Origin: Butyricicoccus sp. Marseille-Q5471 | GTDB taxonomy: Bacteria; Bacillota; Clostridia; Oscillospirales; Butyricicoccaceae | Direction of reading: 5' to 3' | DNA length: 64,000 nt | Assembly (NCBI RefSeq): GCF_951230135.1 | Contig: NZ_CATNVC010000001.1 | Span: 1 to 64,000 of the forward strand | Shown: positions 1-6,784 of the stretch, piece after piece | Position numbering within the stretch: position 1 is the first letter of the stretch | Layout of the letters: each line of letters begins with the position of its first letter | Program-made: the position numbers and the translations under genes | Notes under the pieces: generated by a model | What the model saw: only the letters and a program-made list of their open reading frames with translations | Told to the model about the DNA's origin: nothing | The model's database searches: none

Positions 1-127
1 GTATCAAGGCAGGCATTTCAGGGCGTTACCCCCTCATTCCACCTGTCGGAATATCAGTTCTCCTAAACTGAACATTTACACGTTCATTATTTAGTGCCTA
101 ACCTTTTCAGTTAGGAACGTGTCGCAC
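1..127 (-). mobile_element. Group II intron, 5' end (truncated by window edge)
   Basis: Read on the minus strand, the sequence from 127 leftwards begins GTGCGAC, the conserved 5' end of bacterial group II introns. It continues into domain-I-like helices. ACACGTTC near the start pairs with GAACGTGT about 30 nt on, enclosing the hairpin CCTAAC/GTTAGG, and two more short stems follow. The preceding frame is an ICE membrane-protein gene that is open up to exactly this point and hits a stop 16 nt into the intron. The rest of the ribozyme and any reverse transcriptase lie outside the window. The boundary and folding are seen in the sequence; the family assignment rests on the 5' signature. No IS terminal repeat is visible. 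Confidence 0.75.
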
Positions 128-386
128 CCCACTCGAACTGCCCATGCTTGCGATAATCAAAATATGCGGTTCCGAGTTTCGCAAAGAAAAACACCGCCAG
201 AATCAGGTCGATGGCGGGGAACACCACCTTGTTGACCACCGTCTTAATCTGCTGGGAGGCGGTGTTCCACGTTCCCTCAATCGCTCCGGCCACATCGCCG
301 GTTCCCGCCGCAAAAGCGGTCTGGCTGAACACAAGACAAAGGAGCAGCGCCACGCAAAGGGCGGCTGCCAGTCGCTTCATTTTCAT
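128..386 (-). CDS. Maff2/DUF3852-like ICE membrane protein, 5' exon interrupted by group II intron
   Basis: Small conjugative-element membrane protein of the Maff2/DUF3852 type (recalled similarity). The start is ATG at 386 after AAAGGTGG. A signal peptide (about residues 1-27, ending TAFAA) is followed by a short amphipathic stretch and a hydrophobic segment (about 55-73, FPAIDLILAVFFFAKLG), ending in YFDYRKHGQFEW. Relatives continue after FEW into a second hydrophobic segment that is missing here, because the group II intron begins one base into the next codon. If unspliced, translation runs four to five residues into the intron and stops at 111. The 3' exon is outside the window. Such proteins sit beside VirB4/VirB6-like genes in Clostridia ICEs and may belong to the mating channel; that role is inference. 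Confidence 0.65.
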
Positions 387-422
387 TGATTTTCCACCTT
401 TCTTTGTGAGGGTAAAAAGCGC

Positions 423-453
423 AAGGCCACAGCTTTTTTCGAGCTGCGGCCTT
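423..453 (-). terminator. Intergenic stem-loop between ICE genes
   Basis: AAGGCC-CAGCT pairs with AGCTG-GGCCTT around an 8-nt loop. On the minus strand a T-rich run (GCGCTTTTT) follows. It lies between the truncated secreted protein (stop 469) and the Maff2-like gene (start 386), so it is either a terminator or a partial attenuator. Confidence 0.5.
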
Positions 454-468
454 GTTTTTTCTCTGTTT

Positions 469-1140
469 TTAATGGGGTTTTTGGGGCGCAATGTGCCAGT
501 CATCCCAAAGTGATCCTCGGATGGTGATATTATGTGAAAGAGAAACCATTCGCTTGCGAAGCAGACCGCCGACCTGAGCATCATACAGGGCGGCTTCGGT
601 GGCTGTAGTTAACACCATCACACCCTCAAATTTATAAAAGGCAAACGGCTCAATGAGTAATTTATAGTCACCGTTAATTAACACATCGAAGTCCATTCCT
701 ACAGTTTCTGAAATAGACCGGATGACTTGCTCATCGGTGAAATAACTCTTGATAGCAGCGATGTTATTGCTGCCGCTGGTGCTGATAATTCGGGGCAAAG
801 ACTGTGCCGGGTTTTTAAAGGTATATCCTCCCTGCACAGGAGAGAGTCCTCTACCGCCAGTGTATTGCAGTTTGCTAACCTTTCCAAAATGATAGATGCT
901 GGAGGGAGGTGTTTTATTGGTGAGGTCAACGGGTGTTGTCACAGCAGTGTGGTCACTTGCCCGAACTACCGTCACCCGCACACCATCATTACCGGGAGTC
1001 CATGAATTAGTGCTGGTACCATCGCCCATACCACCACCGCCACCGTCCACATTGCCCTCACCAATGGCATAAACCGAAACCGGCGAAACCAGACAAAGCA
1101 GCAGTGCCAGTGATAGAAAAACAGAAAACAATCGCTTCAT
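469..1140 (-). pseudogene. Secreted ICE protein, apparently 3'-truncated
   Basis: The start is ATG at 1140 behind AAAGGAGATAAA, giving 223 residues; an in-frame ATG further upstream lacks a ribosome-binding site. The N-terminus is a classic signal peptide (MKRLFSVFLSLALLLCLVSP..VYA). A glycine-rich linker (DGGGGGMGDG) and a soluble domain with motifs such as NPAQSLPRIIS and INGDYKLLIEPFAFYKFEG follow. I recall this as the N-terminal half of a longer surface protein in Clostridia conjugative elements, whose relatives continue well past the KRMVSLSH motif. Here that motif is followed by about 20 unrelated residues and a stop, which suggests a deletion or frameshift. If relatives prove this short, it is simply an intact secreted protein. 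Confidence 0.5.
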
Positions 1141-1158
1141 TTTATCTCCTTTCCGCAA

Positions 1159-1186
1159 CAAAAAAGCACGGCATAAACCGTGCTTT
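1159..1186 (-). terminator. Terminator after DUF6550-like gene
   Basis: AAAGCACGG/CCGTGCTTT stem with a 6-nt loop, followed on the minus strand by TTTTT. It sits just past the DUF6550-like stop codon (1204) and before the next ICE gene. Confidence 0.7.
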
Positions 1187-1203
1187 TCTGCTGCTTATTC
1201 TAT

Positions 1204-1746
1204 TTAGTCCATGTCACCGATTTTGTTGCCATTCTCATACATATTATCAAGTCGTTCCCCTTGATTGGCTCCTGCATTCGGCACATTGTCAAAACCCGGC
1301 AGCCCACCGCCACCCTGCGGTTTGCTTTCGGGAGGAGTCGTTTTTTTCTCAGTATCCTCCGGTTTGTAGACAGGCGGGGCATCGGTGCTTTCGGGAGTAA
1401 AGTCATGGTCTTTATCCGAGCTGGGTGTCCTGTCAGTGCCATCCGCTGTTTTTGGATTCTCCGGGGCTTCCGGCTTTACCGGATCGGACTGGAGCTTCTG
1501 CTCCGGCAGGTCGGTTTGAGGCGGCAGGGTTTCCACCGGCTGCGAGGGTGTATGATTGGGCGGCGTGACCACCACATCAGGCGGCTGCACCTCCGGCGTT
1601 ACTGAAGAAGAGCCTTGCTCCGACTGAGGCAGGGTATCCGGTTTATCGGGAGCCTTGGCGAACTGCATTCCAATAGCGACCAGAAGTGCCAGTCCGAGAA
1701 CCGATACCCCTGCAATGGTCAGCCTTTTCTTTGTTTTCTCTGTCAT
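1204..1746 (-). CDS. DUF6550-like single-pass membrane protein of the ICE
   Basis: 180 residues from ATG 1746, preceded by AAAGGAGG. A short basic N-terminus (MTEKTKKR) leads into one membrane segment (about residues 9-27). The rest is a low-complexity, Pro/Glu/Asp/Lys-rich extracytoplasmic region (about 30-150), ending in a small conserved-looking block (GLPGFDNVPNAGANQGE). This matches the DUF6550 proteins that I recall just downstream of the Tad-like pilin genes in Clostridia ICEs. No catalytic motif is visible. A stalk or spacer in the conjugation apparatus is a guess. The gene looks intact. Confidence 0.6.
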   Translation of the reverse strand: MTEKTKKRLTIAGVSVLGLALLVAIGMQFAKAPDKPDTLPQSEQGSSSVTPEVQPPDVVVTPPNHTPSQPVETLPPQTDLPEQKLQSDPVKPEAPENPKTADGTDRTPSSDKDHDFTPESTDAPPVYKPEDTEKKTTPPESKPQGGGGLPGFDNVPNAGANQGERLDNMYENGNKIGDMD

Positions 1747-1842
1747 ATTGAACCCCTCCTTTGAGAAGTGTAAAATGCTACCTTTTTGTATTTTTCACCA
1801 TACTATATTTTTTTCCAGAAGTCCAGACAATTTCCCGCACAG

Positions 1843-2388
1843 TTAAAACACCTCGGTATACCCTGCCTGAACCTTGAGCTTGATTTTCATGGACGGAAGC
1901 TGCTTGCCGCCGAAATAGACCGGCACCTCCAGCCAGATTGTGGCATCAGCCTCGAAGCGCTGGACGTTTCTTGGAGAAGAAGGTGCCAGCGGCGCATTGC
2001 GAATGGTGACGTCCAAGCCGGAGAGCTTGTATTCGAGCGCATCTCCGGAATACTTTACATGGCTGCCGCTGATTTCTTCCGTACCGAGAACACTGTCCAT
2101 GTAGCTGTAGATATCGCCGGTGTTCACGCTGTAGTAGAAGGAGGAACCGTCCGGCTGATAGCCGCCGCTGTATCCCTCACGAACTCCATGATACACATCG
2201 GCATAGTTGTCGTTGACAGTGACGATGATGGCATCCTGCAGGGCTTCTTTTGCGCCGCTGGCGATAATATTCAGCCTGAAAAACTCCATCACGCCGCACA
2301 GAATGAGGATAAGCGCCAGTGTAATGGCCACCACCAAAGGGAAGCCGTTACCGGCCTTGCATTTGAGAATTCTTCTCAGCTTGGTCAT
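1843..2388 (-). CDS. TadE-like pseudopilin/secretion protein of the ICE
   Basis: The start is ATG at 2388, whose first bases overlap the stop of the upstream gene (ATGA coupling). 181 residues. The N-terminus MTKLRRILKCKAGNGFPLVVAITLAL has the TadE/pilin-like layout: a short basic leader, a G-N-G-F processing-like site and a long hydrophobic helix (about 17-37). The remainder is a beta-rich extracytoplasmic domain with several Tyr/Gly-rich stretches (REGYSGGYQPDGSSFYY). Together with the DUF4320-like and TadC-like neighbours it forms the Tad-type pilus module of the element. Function is inferred from architecture and position. Confidence 0.6.
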   Translation of the reverse strand: MTKLRRILKCKAGNGFPLVVAITLALILILCGVMEFFRLNIIASGAKEALQDAIIVTVNDNYADVYHGVREGYSGGYQPDGSSFYYSVNTGDIYSYMDSVLGTEEISGSHVKYSGDALEYKLSGLDVTIRNAPLAPSSPRNVQRFEADATIWLEVPVYFGGKQLPSMKIKLKVQAGYTEVF

Positions 2389-2786
2389 TTGTGGTACACC
2401 TCGCTTTTCCCGGAGGCCTCTGAGCGCAGGGTGATGGGAAAAGAGCCGAAGCCGCCGAACAGCCCGATATTCATATCCAATGTTAAGGTGACGGTGATTT
2501 CTCCATTGAGCTGGATACTGCCTGTCTTTGACCATGAAATCCGGGGACTCAGCCCGGTCTGCTCAGTGAGAACCGCTGCACGGCGGCTGGTTTCGCTGCC
2601 GACTCTGCCCGAGATTTCCGCTTCCCTGCACAGCTCGGTGGCGTAGGTATCCAGTTGGTTTTTGGCGATGAACACAGGCAGCACCCGCACCGCCAGTACA
2701 ATCACCAGAACAGCACATAAGACGAGGACACACACATCAATGTAGCCCTCGCCACGTTTGGATTTTAGAATTTTCTTCATGTTCAC
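2385..2786 (-). CDS. DUF4320-like pilin-family protein
   Basis: 133 residues, translationally coupled to the gene downstream. Basic leader MNMKKILKSKRGEGYIDV with a GEGY segment before a hydrophobic helix (about 19-38), as in prepilin-like TadE/TadF proteins, then a small C-terminal domain containing LSPRISWS. This arrangement and the position between a TadC-like gene and a TadE-like gene match the DUF4320 family of ICE pilins as I know it. It would be assembled in the membrane by the neighbouring Tad-like machinery. Six bases separate it from the TadC-like stop, so all three form one operon. Confidence 0.6.
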   Translation of the reverse strand: MNMKKILKSKRGEGYIDVCVLVLCAVLVIVLAVRVLPVFIAKNQLDTYATELCREAEISGRVGSETSRRAAVLTEQTGLSPRISWSKTGSIQLNGEITVTLTLDMNIGLFGGFGSFPITLRSEASGKSEVYHK

Positions 2787-2792
2787 CCCTCC

Positions 2793-3662
2793 CTAAAACA
2801 TCCCGCCAAGAGACTTTATAATCTCAAAGGCGATGATGGCCAGATAGGTAAATAAGAAGCACATGAGCATGAGAAAGGAAAACACACGGATTTTCGGTGG
2901 TATCTTCTGCGCCTCACTCTTGAGTCGCTGCAGCTCCAGCTGCTTGAAATCGTGCGCCAGCATCTGAAAATACAAGGTGCTGTCATCGCCTCGCAGCGCA
3001 CCGATGAGACCACGGGTAATATCCGACAGCATGGGCGAATTGAGCCTCGCCTCAAACCGGGTAAGGGCGGCCTCATAACTAGAGGATCGCATATCCGCTG
3101 CCAGCATGGTCAGTTCCCCGGCAAAGACTTCCCCGGCGTTTTTCTTATAACTTTCCACGATGGACAGCACATCACGGGAGGCTTTCAGTTCCTGCTCTAT
3201 GCTGGCAACAAATCGGGGCAGTTCCTTTTCCACGGCAGCTCGCTTGACCGACAGCTTTTCATCGGCCTTTTTTGTTTCCTTAAAATACACCATCACCGAC
3301 AGGAATACCACCACTGGCACCAGCAGCGGAAAGACTAGCCCTGCCGGGATTACAGCCAGCAGGATTGCTCCGGCCTTGACCAACGCATAGGTCTGATAAA
3401 TCTCCGGCTCCATGTTCATGCCGGTGGCTTTCAGCACATTCTTCAGCCGGTGTTTGCGGTATTCGTCCATGCGGATATACCTTGATAGCTTCACCGCAAA
3501 GGTCATGAGATAGGTTTCAAAACTCCTTGCCGCTTTTTTCTCTGCTCTTGTGGTGTTCAGCATGGCTTTCGCCGTACTGAGATAAGGCAGGCGTAGCACA
3601 TCCAAAAGGATAAAGAACAGACCAGCTGCCAGTGTTAATCCAAACAAAAATAGTAGTTGCAA
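2793..3662 (-). CDS. TadC-like type II/IV secretion F-domain protein
   Basis: Integral membrane platform protein of a Tad-like system. Hydrophobic segments lie near the N-terminus, in the middle (VKAGAILLAVIPAGLVFPLL and the following stretch) and at the C-terminus (FSFLMLMCFLFTYLAIIAFE). Between the last two is the cytoplasmic GspF/T2SSF domain (LPRFVASIEQELKASRDVLSIVESY). I place the start at TTG 3662 because a perfect AAAGGAGG sits 8 nt before it. The ATG at 3683 encodes that Shine-Dalgarno within its own codons and has only a weaker GAGGGGG upstream. Length about 289 residues, normal for TadC. Its usual partner TadB survives only as a C-terminal remnant upstream. Confidence 0.7.
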   Translation of the reverse strand: MQLLFLFGLTLAAGLFFILLDVLRLPYLSTAKAMLNTTRAEKKAARSFETYLMTFAVKLSRYIRMDEYRKHRLKNVLKATGMNMEPEIYQTYALVKAGAILLAVIPAGLVFPLLVPVVVFLSVMVYFKETKKADEKLSVKRAAVEKELPRFVASIEQELKASRDVLSIVESYKKNAGEVFAGELTMLAADMRSSSYEAALTRFEARLNSPMLSDITRGLIGALRGDDSTLYFQMLAHDFKQLELQRLKSEAQKIPPKIRVFSFLMLMCFLFTYLAIIAFEIIKSLGGMF

Positions 3663-3740
3663 ATAGATAGACCTCCTTTGCATTAAAATCCCCCTCGGAG
3701 AGCATGGGGGGCACACGGGGGGAACTGGTTCCCGCCCGTG

Positions 3741-3795
3741 AGGTGCGCCGTGAGCGAAGCGAACCATATCACTTCCGCAGAAGTGATGCGCACCT
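3741..3795. repeat. Nested palindromic element
   Basis: Outer arms AGGTGCGC (3741-3748) and GCGCACCT (3788-3795) enclose an inner hairpin TCACTTC/GAAGTGA with loop CGCA, plus a GTGAGCGAAGCGAAC segment. It fills much of the gap between the TadB remnant and the TadC-like gene. There is no T-run, so it is not a standard terminator. It could be a small dispersed palindromic repeat or an RNA processing structure. Confidence 0.5.
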
Positions 3796-3902
3796 TACCT
3801 CCTGTACTCAATGGGCTTTGTCAGCCGTATCACGCAAGCGGTAGAGATAAAAATGAGGGCGGCGCTGATCGCCAGAATGATCTGCCCCAGCGGGGTGTGG
3901 CA
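3795..3902 (-). pseudogene. 3' remnant of a TadB-like secretion gene
   Basis: In the frame ending at TAA 3795-3797, the minus strand encodes about 34 residues: HTPLGQIILAISAALIF, then a short hydrophobic stretch, then RLTKPIEYRR and stop. A terminal membrane helix followed by a KPIEYRR-type tail is how I remember the C-termini of TadB-like proteins directly upstream of TadC. No start or N-terminal part is present. The sequence abuts the stop of a DUF6329-like fragment (3903). The simplest reading is a deletion that removed most of tadB and whatever lay before it. Confidence 0.5.
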
Positions 3903-4148
3903 TCAGCGTGTCATAATGCTGTACACCTTTCGGCTGAGATCGTCATCGAGGTAAACGGCGAGGCCACGCTCACCCTCATCGGACAGCCTTTCCCTTTCAA
4001 TGAGATCGAGGATTTTATCCTCATATTCTAAAATTTCCCCAGCGCTTAAATCCACCGGATTGTTCTCCAAATCTCCCCATTCATTTCGAGGGTAGATATG
4101 AGGGAAGAGGGGATTCCATAAACGGAGGGTAGTCAGTTCTTTTTTCAT
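3903..4148 (-). pseudogene. DUF6329-like protein, N-terminal fragment
   Basis: 81 residues from ATG 4148 (upstream AAAGGGT). The acidic sequence contains LRLWNPLFPHIYPRNEWGDLE, DLSAGEILEYEDKILDLIERERL and SDEGERGLAVYLDDDLSRKVYSI. This is the opening block of DUF6329-type ICE proteins as I recall them, which normally continue for another ~80 residues. Here it ends at MTR-stop, exactly where the TadB-like tail begins in the same frame, so it is probably cut by a deletion. It may still be expressed as a short protein. Confidence 0.5.
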
Positions 4149-4183
4149 CGTGCATCTACCCTTTCTTTTCGTTTTTGGGCAAC

Positions 4184-4228
4184 AAAAAAAGCGGCTGTGT
4201 TTTTCAATTACGAAGAACACAGCCGCTT
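4184..4228 (-). terminator. Strong terminator upstream of the DUF6329 fragment
   Basis: AAGCGGCTGTGTT pairs with AACACAGCCGCTT. On the minus strand it is followed by seven T's. It ends transcription arriving from the tRNA side and is the third of three tandem hairpins. Confidence 0.8.
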
Positions 4229-4285
4229 AAAATTGCCCCATAGGGTATTGGCTTTATGATGTTGTCTGCCGGACTGATTCCGGCC

Positions 4286-4325
4286 TAAAAAGAGAAACAC
4301 CCTGCTTTTCCTTAAAAAGCAGGGT
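4286..4325 (-). terminator. Terminator-like hairpin
   Basis: ACCCTGCTTTT/AAAAGCAGGGT stem with a 5-nt loop. On the minus strand GTTTCTCTTTTT follows. It has no gene of its own directly upstream, consistent with loss of the intervening gene. A small GCCGGA/TCCGGC hairpin lies next to it (4268-4283). Confidence 0.6.
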
Positions 4326-4334
4326 GCATCTATG

Positions 4335-4373
4335 AAAAACGAGGGTTCTGAATTTTTCATTCAAAACCCTCGT
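4335..4373 (-). terminator. Terminator downstream of tRNA-Leu(CAG)
   Basis: ACGAGGGTT/AACCCTCGT stem, then TTTTTC on the minus strand. It is the first hairpin met by transcripts leaving the tRNA pair and the likely terminator of that unit. Confidence 0.65.
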
Positions 4374-4428
4374 CAGGCCGCATAAACACTGGGTTTTTCG
4401 GCCCTGCATCTATTTTGACCTAATGTTA

Positions 4429-4514
4429 TGGTGCGGATGGGGGGACTTGAACCCCCACGTCCTTGCGAACACTAGCACCTGAAGCTAGCGCGTCTGCCAT
4501 TCCGCCACATCCGC
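4429..4514 (-). tRNA. tRNA-Leu (anticodon CAG)
   Basis: Minus-strand cloverleaf. The acceptor stem GCGGATG/CATCCGC is followed by discriminator A and an encoded CCA (4431-4429). The anticodon stem CTAGC/GCTAG holds loop TTCAGGT, giving anticodon CAG. A long variable arm typical of tRNA-Leu and a TTCAAGTC T-loop are present. It decodes CUG. It is co-transcribed after tRNA-Leu(CAA). Its 3' end faces the ICE remnant, the orientation expected of a tRNA used as an integration site, but no att repeat is visible in the window. Confidence 0.95.
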
Positions 4515-4592
4515 ATACAATTGTTATCATCCATCACTTAGCCATTTAGAAAGACATCGGATTCGACATCGCATCGAACCCGATGCTTCCGT

Positions 4593-4679
4593 TGGTGCCG
4601 GTGACCGGACTCGAACCGGTACGCTGTCGCCAGCGGTGGATTTTGAGTCCACTACGTCTACCAATTCCATCACACCGGC
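4593..4679 (-). tRNA. tRNA-Leu (anticodon CAA)
   Basis: Minus-strand cloverleaf: acceptor GCCGGTG/CACCGGC, discriminator A and encoded CCA (4595-4593). Anticodon stem GTGGA/TCCAC with loop CTCAAAA gives anticodon CAA, decoding UUG. Long variable arm and a TTCGAGTC T-loop are present. It is the first gene of a two-tRNA unit. Confidence 0.95.
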
Positions 4680-4700
4680 TAATGTGGTGCAACAGTAGAT

Positions 4701-4729
4701 ATTATATCCTATTGTTGCACCAATTGCAA
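4701..4729 (-). promoter_or_regulatory. Sigma-A promoter of the tRNA-Leu pair
   Basis: Minus strand TTGCAA, 17-nt spacer, TATAAT, about 20 nt before the first tRNA. An inverted repeat, TGGTGCAACA (4685-4694) and TGTTGCACCA (4713-4722), straddles the -10 box. Confidence 0.75.
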
Positions 4730-4747
4730 GCCCTTTGCGGAAATATT

Positions 4748-6115
4748 TTAGAAAAATTTGTCCTTAATACCCAGTGCGAAAATAATCAGCACAACAATCG
4801 GCAGAATATAGGTGACATAAATCCGCATGCCATCCTTCACCTTAAGGCCGCGTCCTTGATTGGCTTCGTCCTTGAAGTTCTTCCATCCCCATCCATAGCG
4901 ACTGGTGCAGAACAGCAGGTAGATCAACGAGCCAAGCGGCAGCCACAGGTTAGAAACCAGAAAATCCTCGAGATCAAGCACCGCCGAACCGTCGCCAAAC
5001 GGCATAAAACCAGACCAAAGGTTATAGCCCAGTACACACGGCAGCGACAGCAGAATCATCAGTATAATGTTGACCCCTGCCACCTTCTTGCGGCTTGCAC
5101 CGGTCAGATCCATGCCGCAGGAAATAATATTTTCGAACACCGCGAGCACGGTTGAAAACGCAGCGAACGCCATAAACACAAAGAACAAACTGCCCCACAG
5201 CCGTCCCCATGCCATATGGTTAAAGATATTCGGCAGCGTAATGAAAATCAGACTCGGGCCGCTGTCCGCCGCGACATTGAAGGAAAAGCAAGCCGGGAAA
5301 ATAATCAGACCGGCAACGATTGCAACGAAGGTATCCAACACTGCAACATGTACCGCTTCTCCCAGCAGCGCGCGATCCTTGCCGATGTAGCTGCCGAAAA
5401 TCGCCATCGCACCGATGCCAAGCGACAGCGTGAAAAAGGCCTGATTCATCGCACCAACAATTGTAGCGCCAATGCCGATCTCCTGCATGCGTGCAAAGTC
5501 GGGCTTGAGATAAAACGACAGTCCCTCCGCAGCGCCCTCCATCGTGACACTATTGACCGCAAGTACCACCATAATGGCAAGCAGCGCAATCATCATCACC
5601 TTTGTAACGCGTTCCAGTCCGTTTTGCAGCCCCATGGAGCAAACACCGAAGCCGACAATAACAACGAGTACCATCCATCCGCCCATCACCAGCGGCTGTC
5701 CCAGCATTTCGGTGAACATGTTTGCAACCGTCTCCGACGTTGCACCGGCAAAGCGTCCCGATGCAGTCAGATAAAAATAGTGCAGCATCCAACCCGCGAC
5801 CGTTGTGTAGAACATCATCAGCAGATAGTTGCCAATCATGCACAAATAGCCGTGGATATGCCACTTCTGTCCCGGTTTCTCAAGCGCTTGATACGACATG
5901 ACCGGGCTTTTCTGGCTAGCTCGGCCAACCGCAAACTCCATCGTCATGATGGGCAGACCAAGCACCAGCAGGAAAAAGATATAGAACAGAACAAAGGCGC
6001 CGCCGCCATACTGACCCGCCATATACGGGAATTTCCACACATTTCCGATGCCGATGGCGCATCCTGCCGACAGCAGGATGAACCCCAGGCGCGATCCTAA
6101 TTTTTCTCTTTGCAT
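4748..6115 (-). CDS. Neurotransmitter:sodium symporter (NSS) family transporter
   Basis: 455 residues and about eleven to twelve membrane helices, the LeuT/NSS size. Helix 1 carries the diagnostic unwound motif GCAIGIGNVWKFPY (about residues 18-31), which binds Na+ and the substrate amino acid in LeuT. GGGAFVLFY follows in helix 2. The family imports amino acids, often hydrophobic or aromatic ones, with Na+. The actual substrate cannot be read from the sequence. The gene is monocistronic, between tadA and the tRNA unit. Its start is ATG 6115, and the upstream gap of 29 bp suggests possible read-through from tadA. Confidence 0.85.
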   Translation of the reverse strand: MQREKLGSRLGFILLSAGCAIGIGNVWKFPYMAGQYGGGAFVLFYIFFLLVLGLPIMTMEFAVGRASQKSPVMSYQALEKPGQKWHIHGYLCMIGNYLLMMFYTTVAGWMLHYFYLTASGRFAGATSETVANMFTEMLGQPLVMGGWMVLVVIVGFGVCSMGLQNGLERVTKVMMIALLAIMVVLAVNSVTMEGAAEGLSFYLKPDFARMQEIGIGATIVGAMNQAFFTLSLGIGAMAIFGSYIGKDRALLGEAVHVAVLDTFVAIVAGLIIFPACFSFNVAADSGPSLIFITLPNIFNHMAWGRLWGSLFFVFMAFAAFSTVLAVFENIISCGMDLTGASRKKVAGVNIILMILLSLPCVLGYNLWSGFMPFGDGSAVLDLEDFLVSNLWLPLGSLIYLLFCTSRYGWGWKNFKDEANQGRGLKVKDGMRIYVTYILPIVVLIIFALGIKDKFF

Positions 6116-6144
6116 TGTTACCCCTCTTACGTACTACTTTATTT

Positions 6145-6630
6145 TCAGACACCTGTTGTGTCCGATTTACTCTTTTCTTTTTTGCGGCGCAGCTCCCGAA
6201 AGAAGGATTTGAGGATGCCTGCGCATTCCTCCTCCATCAGGCCGCTGACCACCTCCGGTTTGTGATTATACGGCAGCTCAAATAAGTTCACCAGTGTGCC
6301 GCACGACCCGGCCTTCGCATCCGGCGCCCCGAAATACACCGTCTTGATGCGCGAATTGATAATTGCCCCCGCACACATCGGACACGGCTCAAGCGTAACA
6401 TAAATATCGCACCGATGCAGCCGCCAACCGCCCAGCTTCTTGCAGGCTTTGCCAATCGCTTCGATTTCGGCATGGTGCAGTGCGTCCTTTCGCGTTTCAC
6501 GCCGATTCCGACCACGGCCGACGATTTTTCCGTCGCACACCACAACAGCGCCGACCGGCACCTCGCCTTCGTCTGCCGCTTTCTGCGCCAGGCGCAGTGC
6601 AGCCTTCATGTACTTTTCCTGCTCGGTCAA
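6145..6630 (-). CDS. tadA: tRNA-specific adenosine-34 deaminase
   Basis: Zinc-dependent deaminase that converts A34 to inosine in tRNA-Arg(ACG). The cytidine-deaminase fold signature is intact: HAE at residues 53-55 (zinc His and proton-shuttle Glu) and PCPMC with Cys 83 and Cys 86. At 161 residues it is a normal TadA length, with a basic C-terminal tail (RELRRKKEKSKS). It lies between mreB and an NSS transporter, all on the minus strand. A tandem dCMP-deaminase reading is less likely because of the VPVGAVVV and HRCDIYVTLEPCPMC context typical of TadA. Confidence 0.92.
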   Translation of the reverse strand: MTEQEKYMKAALRLAQKAADEGEVPVGAVVVCDGKIVGRGRNRRETRKDALHHAEIEAIGKACKKLGGWRLHRCDIYVTLEPCPMCAGAIINSRIKTVYFGAPDAKAGSCGTLVNLFELPYNHKPEVVSGLMEEECAGILKSFFRELRRKKEKSKSDTTGV

Positions 6631-6745
6631 ACTCCAACCTCCTGCATCTGTTTTGCTCTAATTCATTCCGTCTGGAATACGGCATTTTCTCGCCGCACAA
6701 GTTCGTCAGCCGCTACTGTCATCGCAGAATCCACAGTCTTCTTCG

Positions 6746-6779
6746 GTAAAAAGCACCCGTCCGAAGCGGGCGGGTGCTT
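6746..6779 (-). terminator. mreB terminator
   Basis: AAGCACCCG/CGGGTGCTT stem with TTTTTAC on the minus strand, directly after the mreB stop codon at 6785. Confidence 0.85.
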
Positions 6780-6784
6780 GCTGT

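Noticed and set aside
4685-4722. The TGGTGCAACA repeat as terminator of the NSS transporter gene
   Set aside because: It is followed by no T-run on the minus strand and overlaps a good promoter for the tRNA unit.
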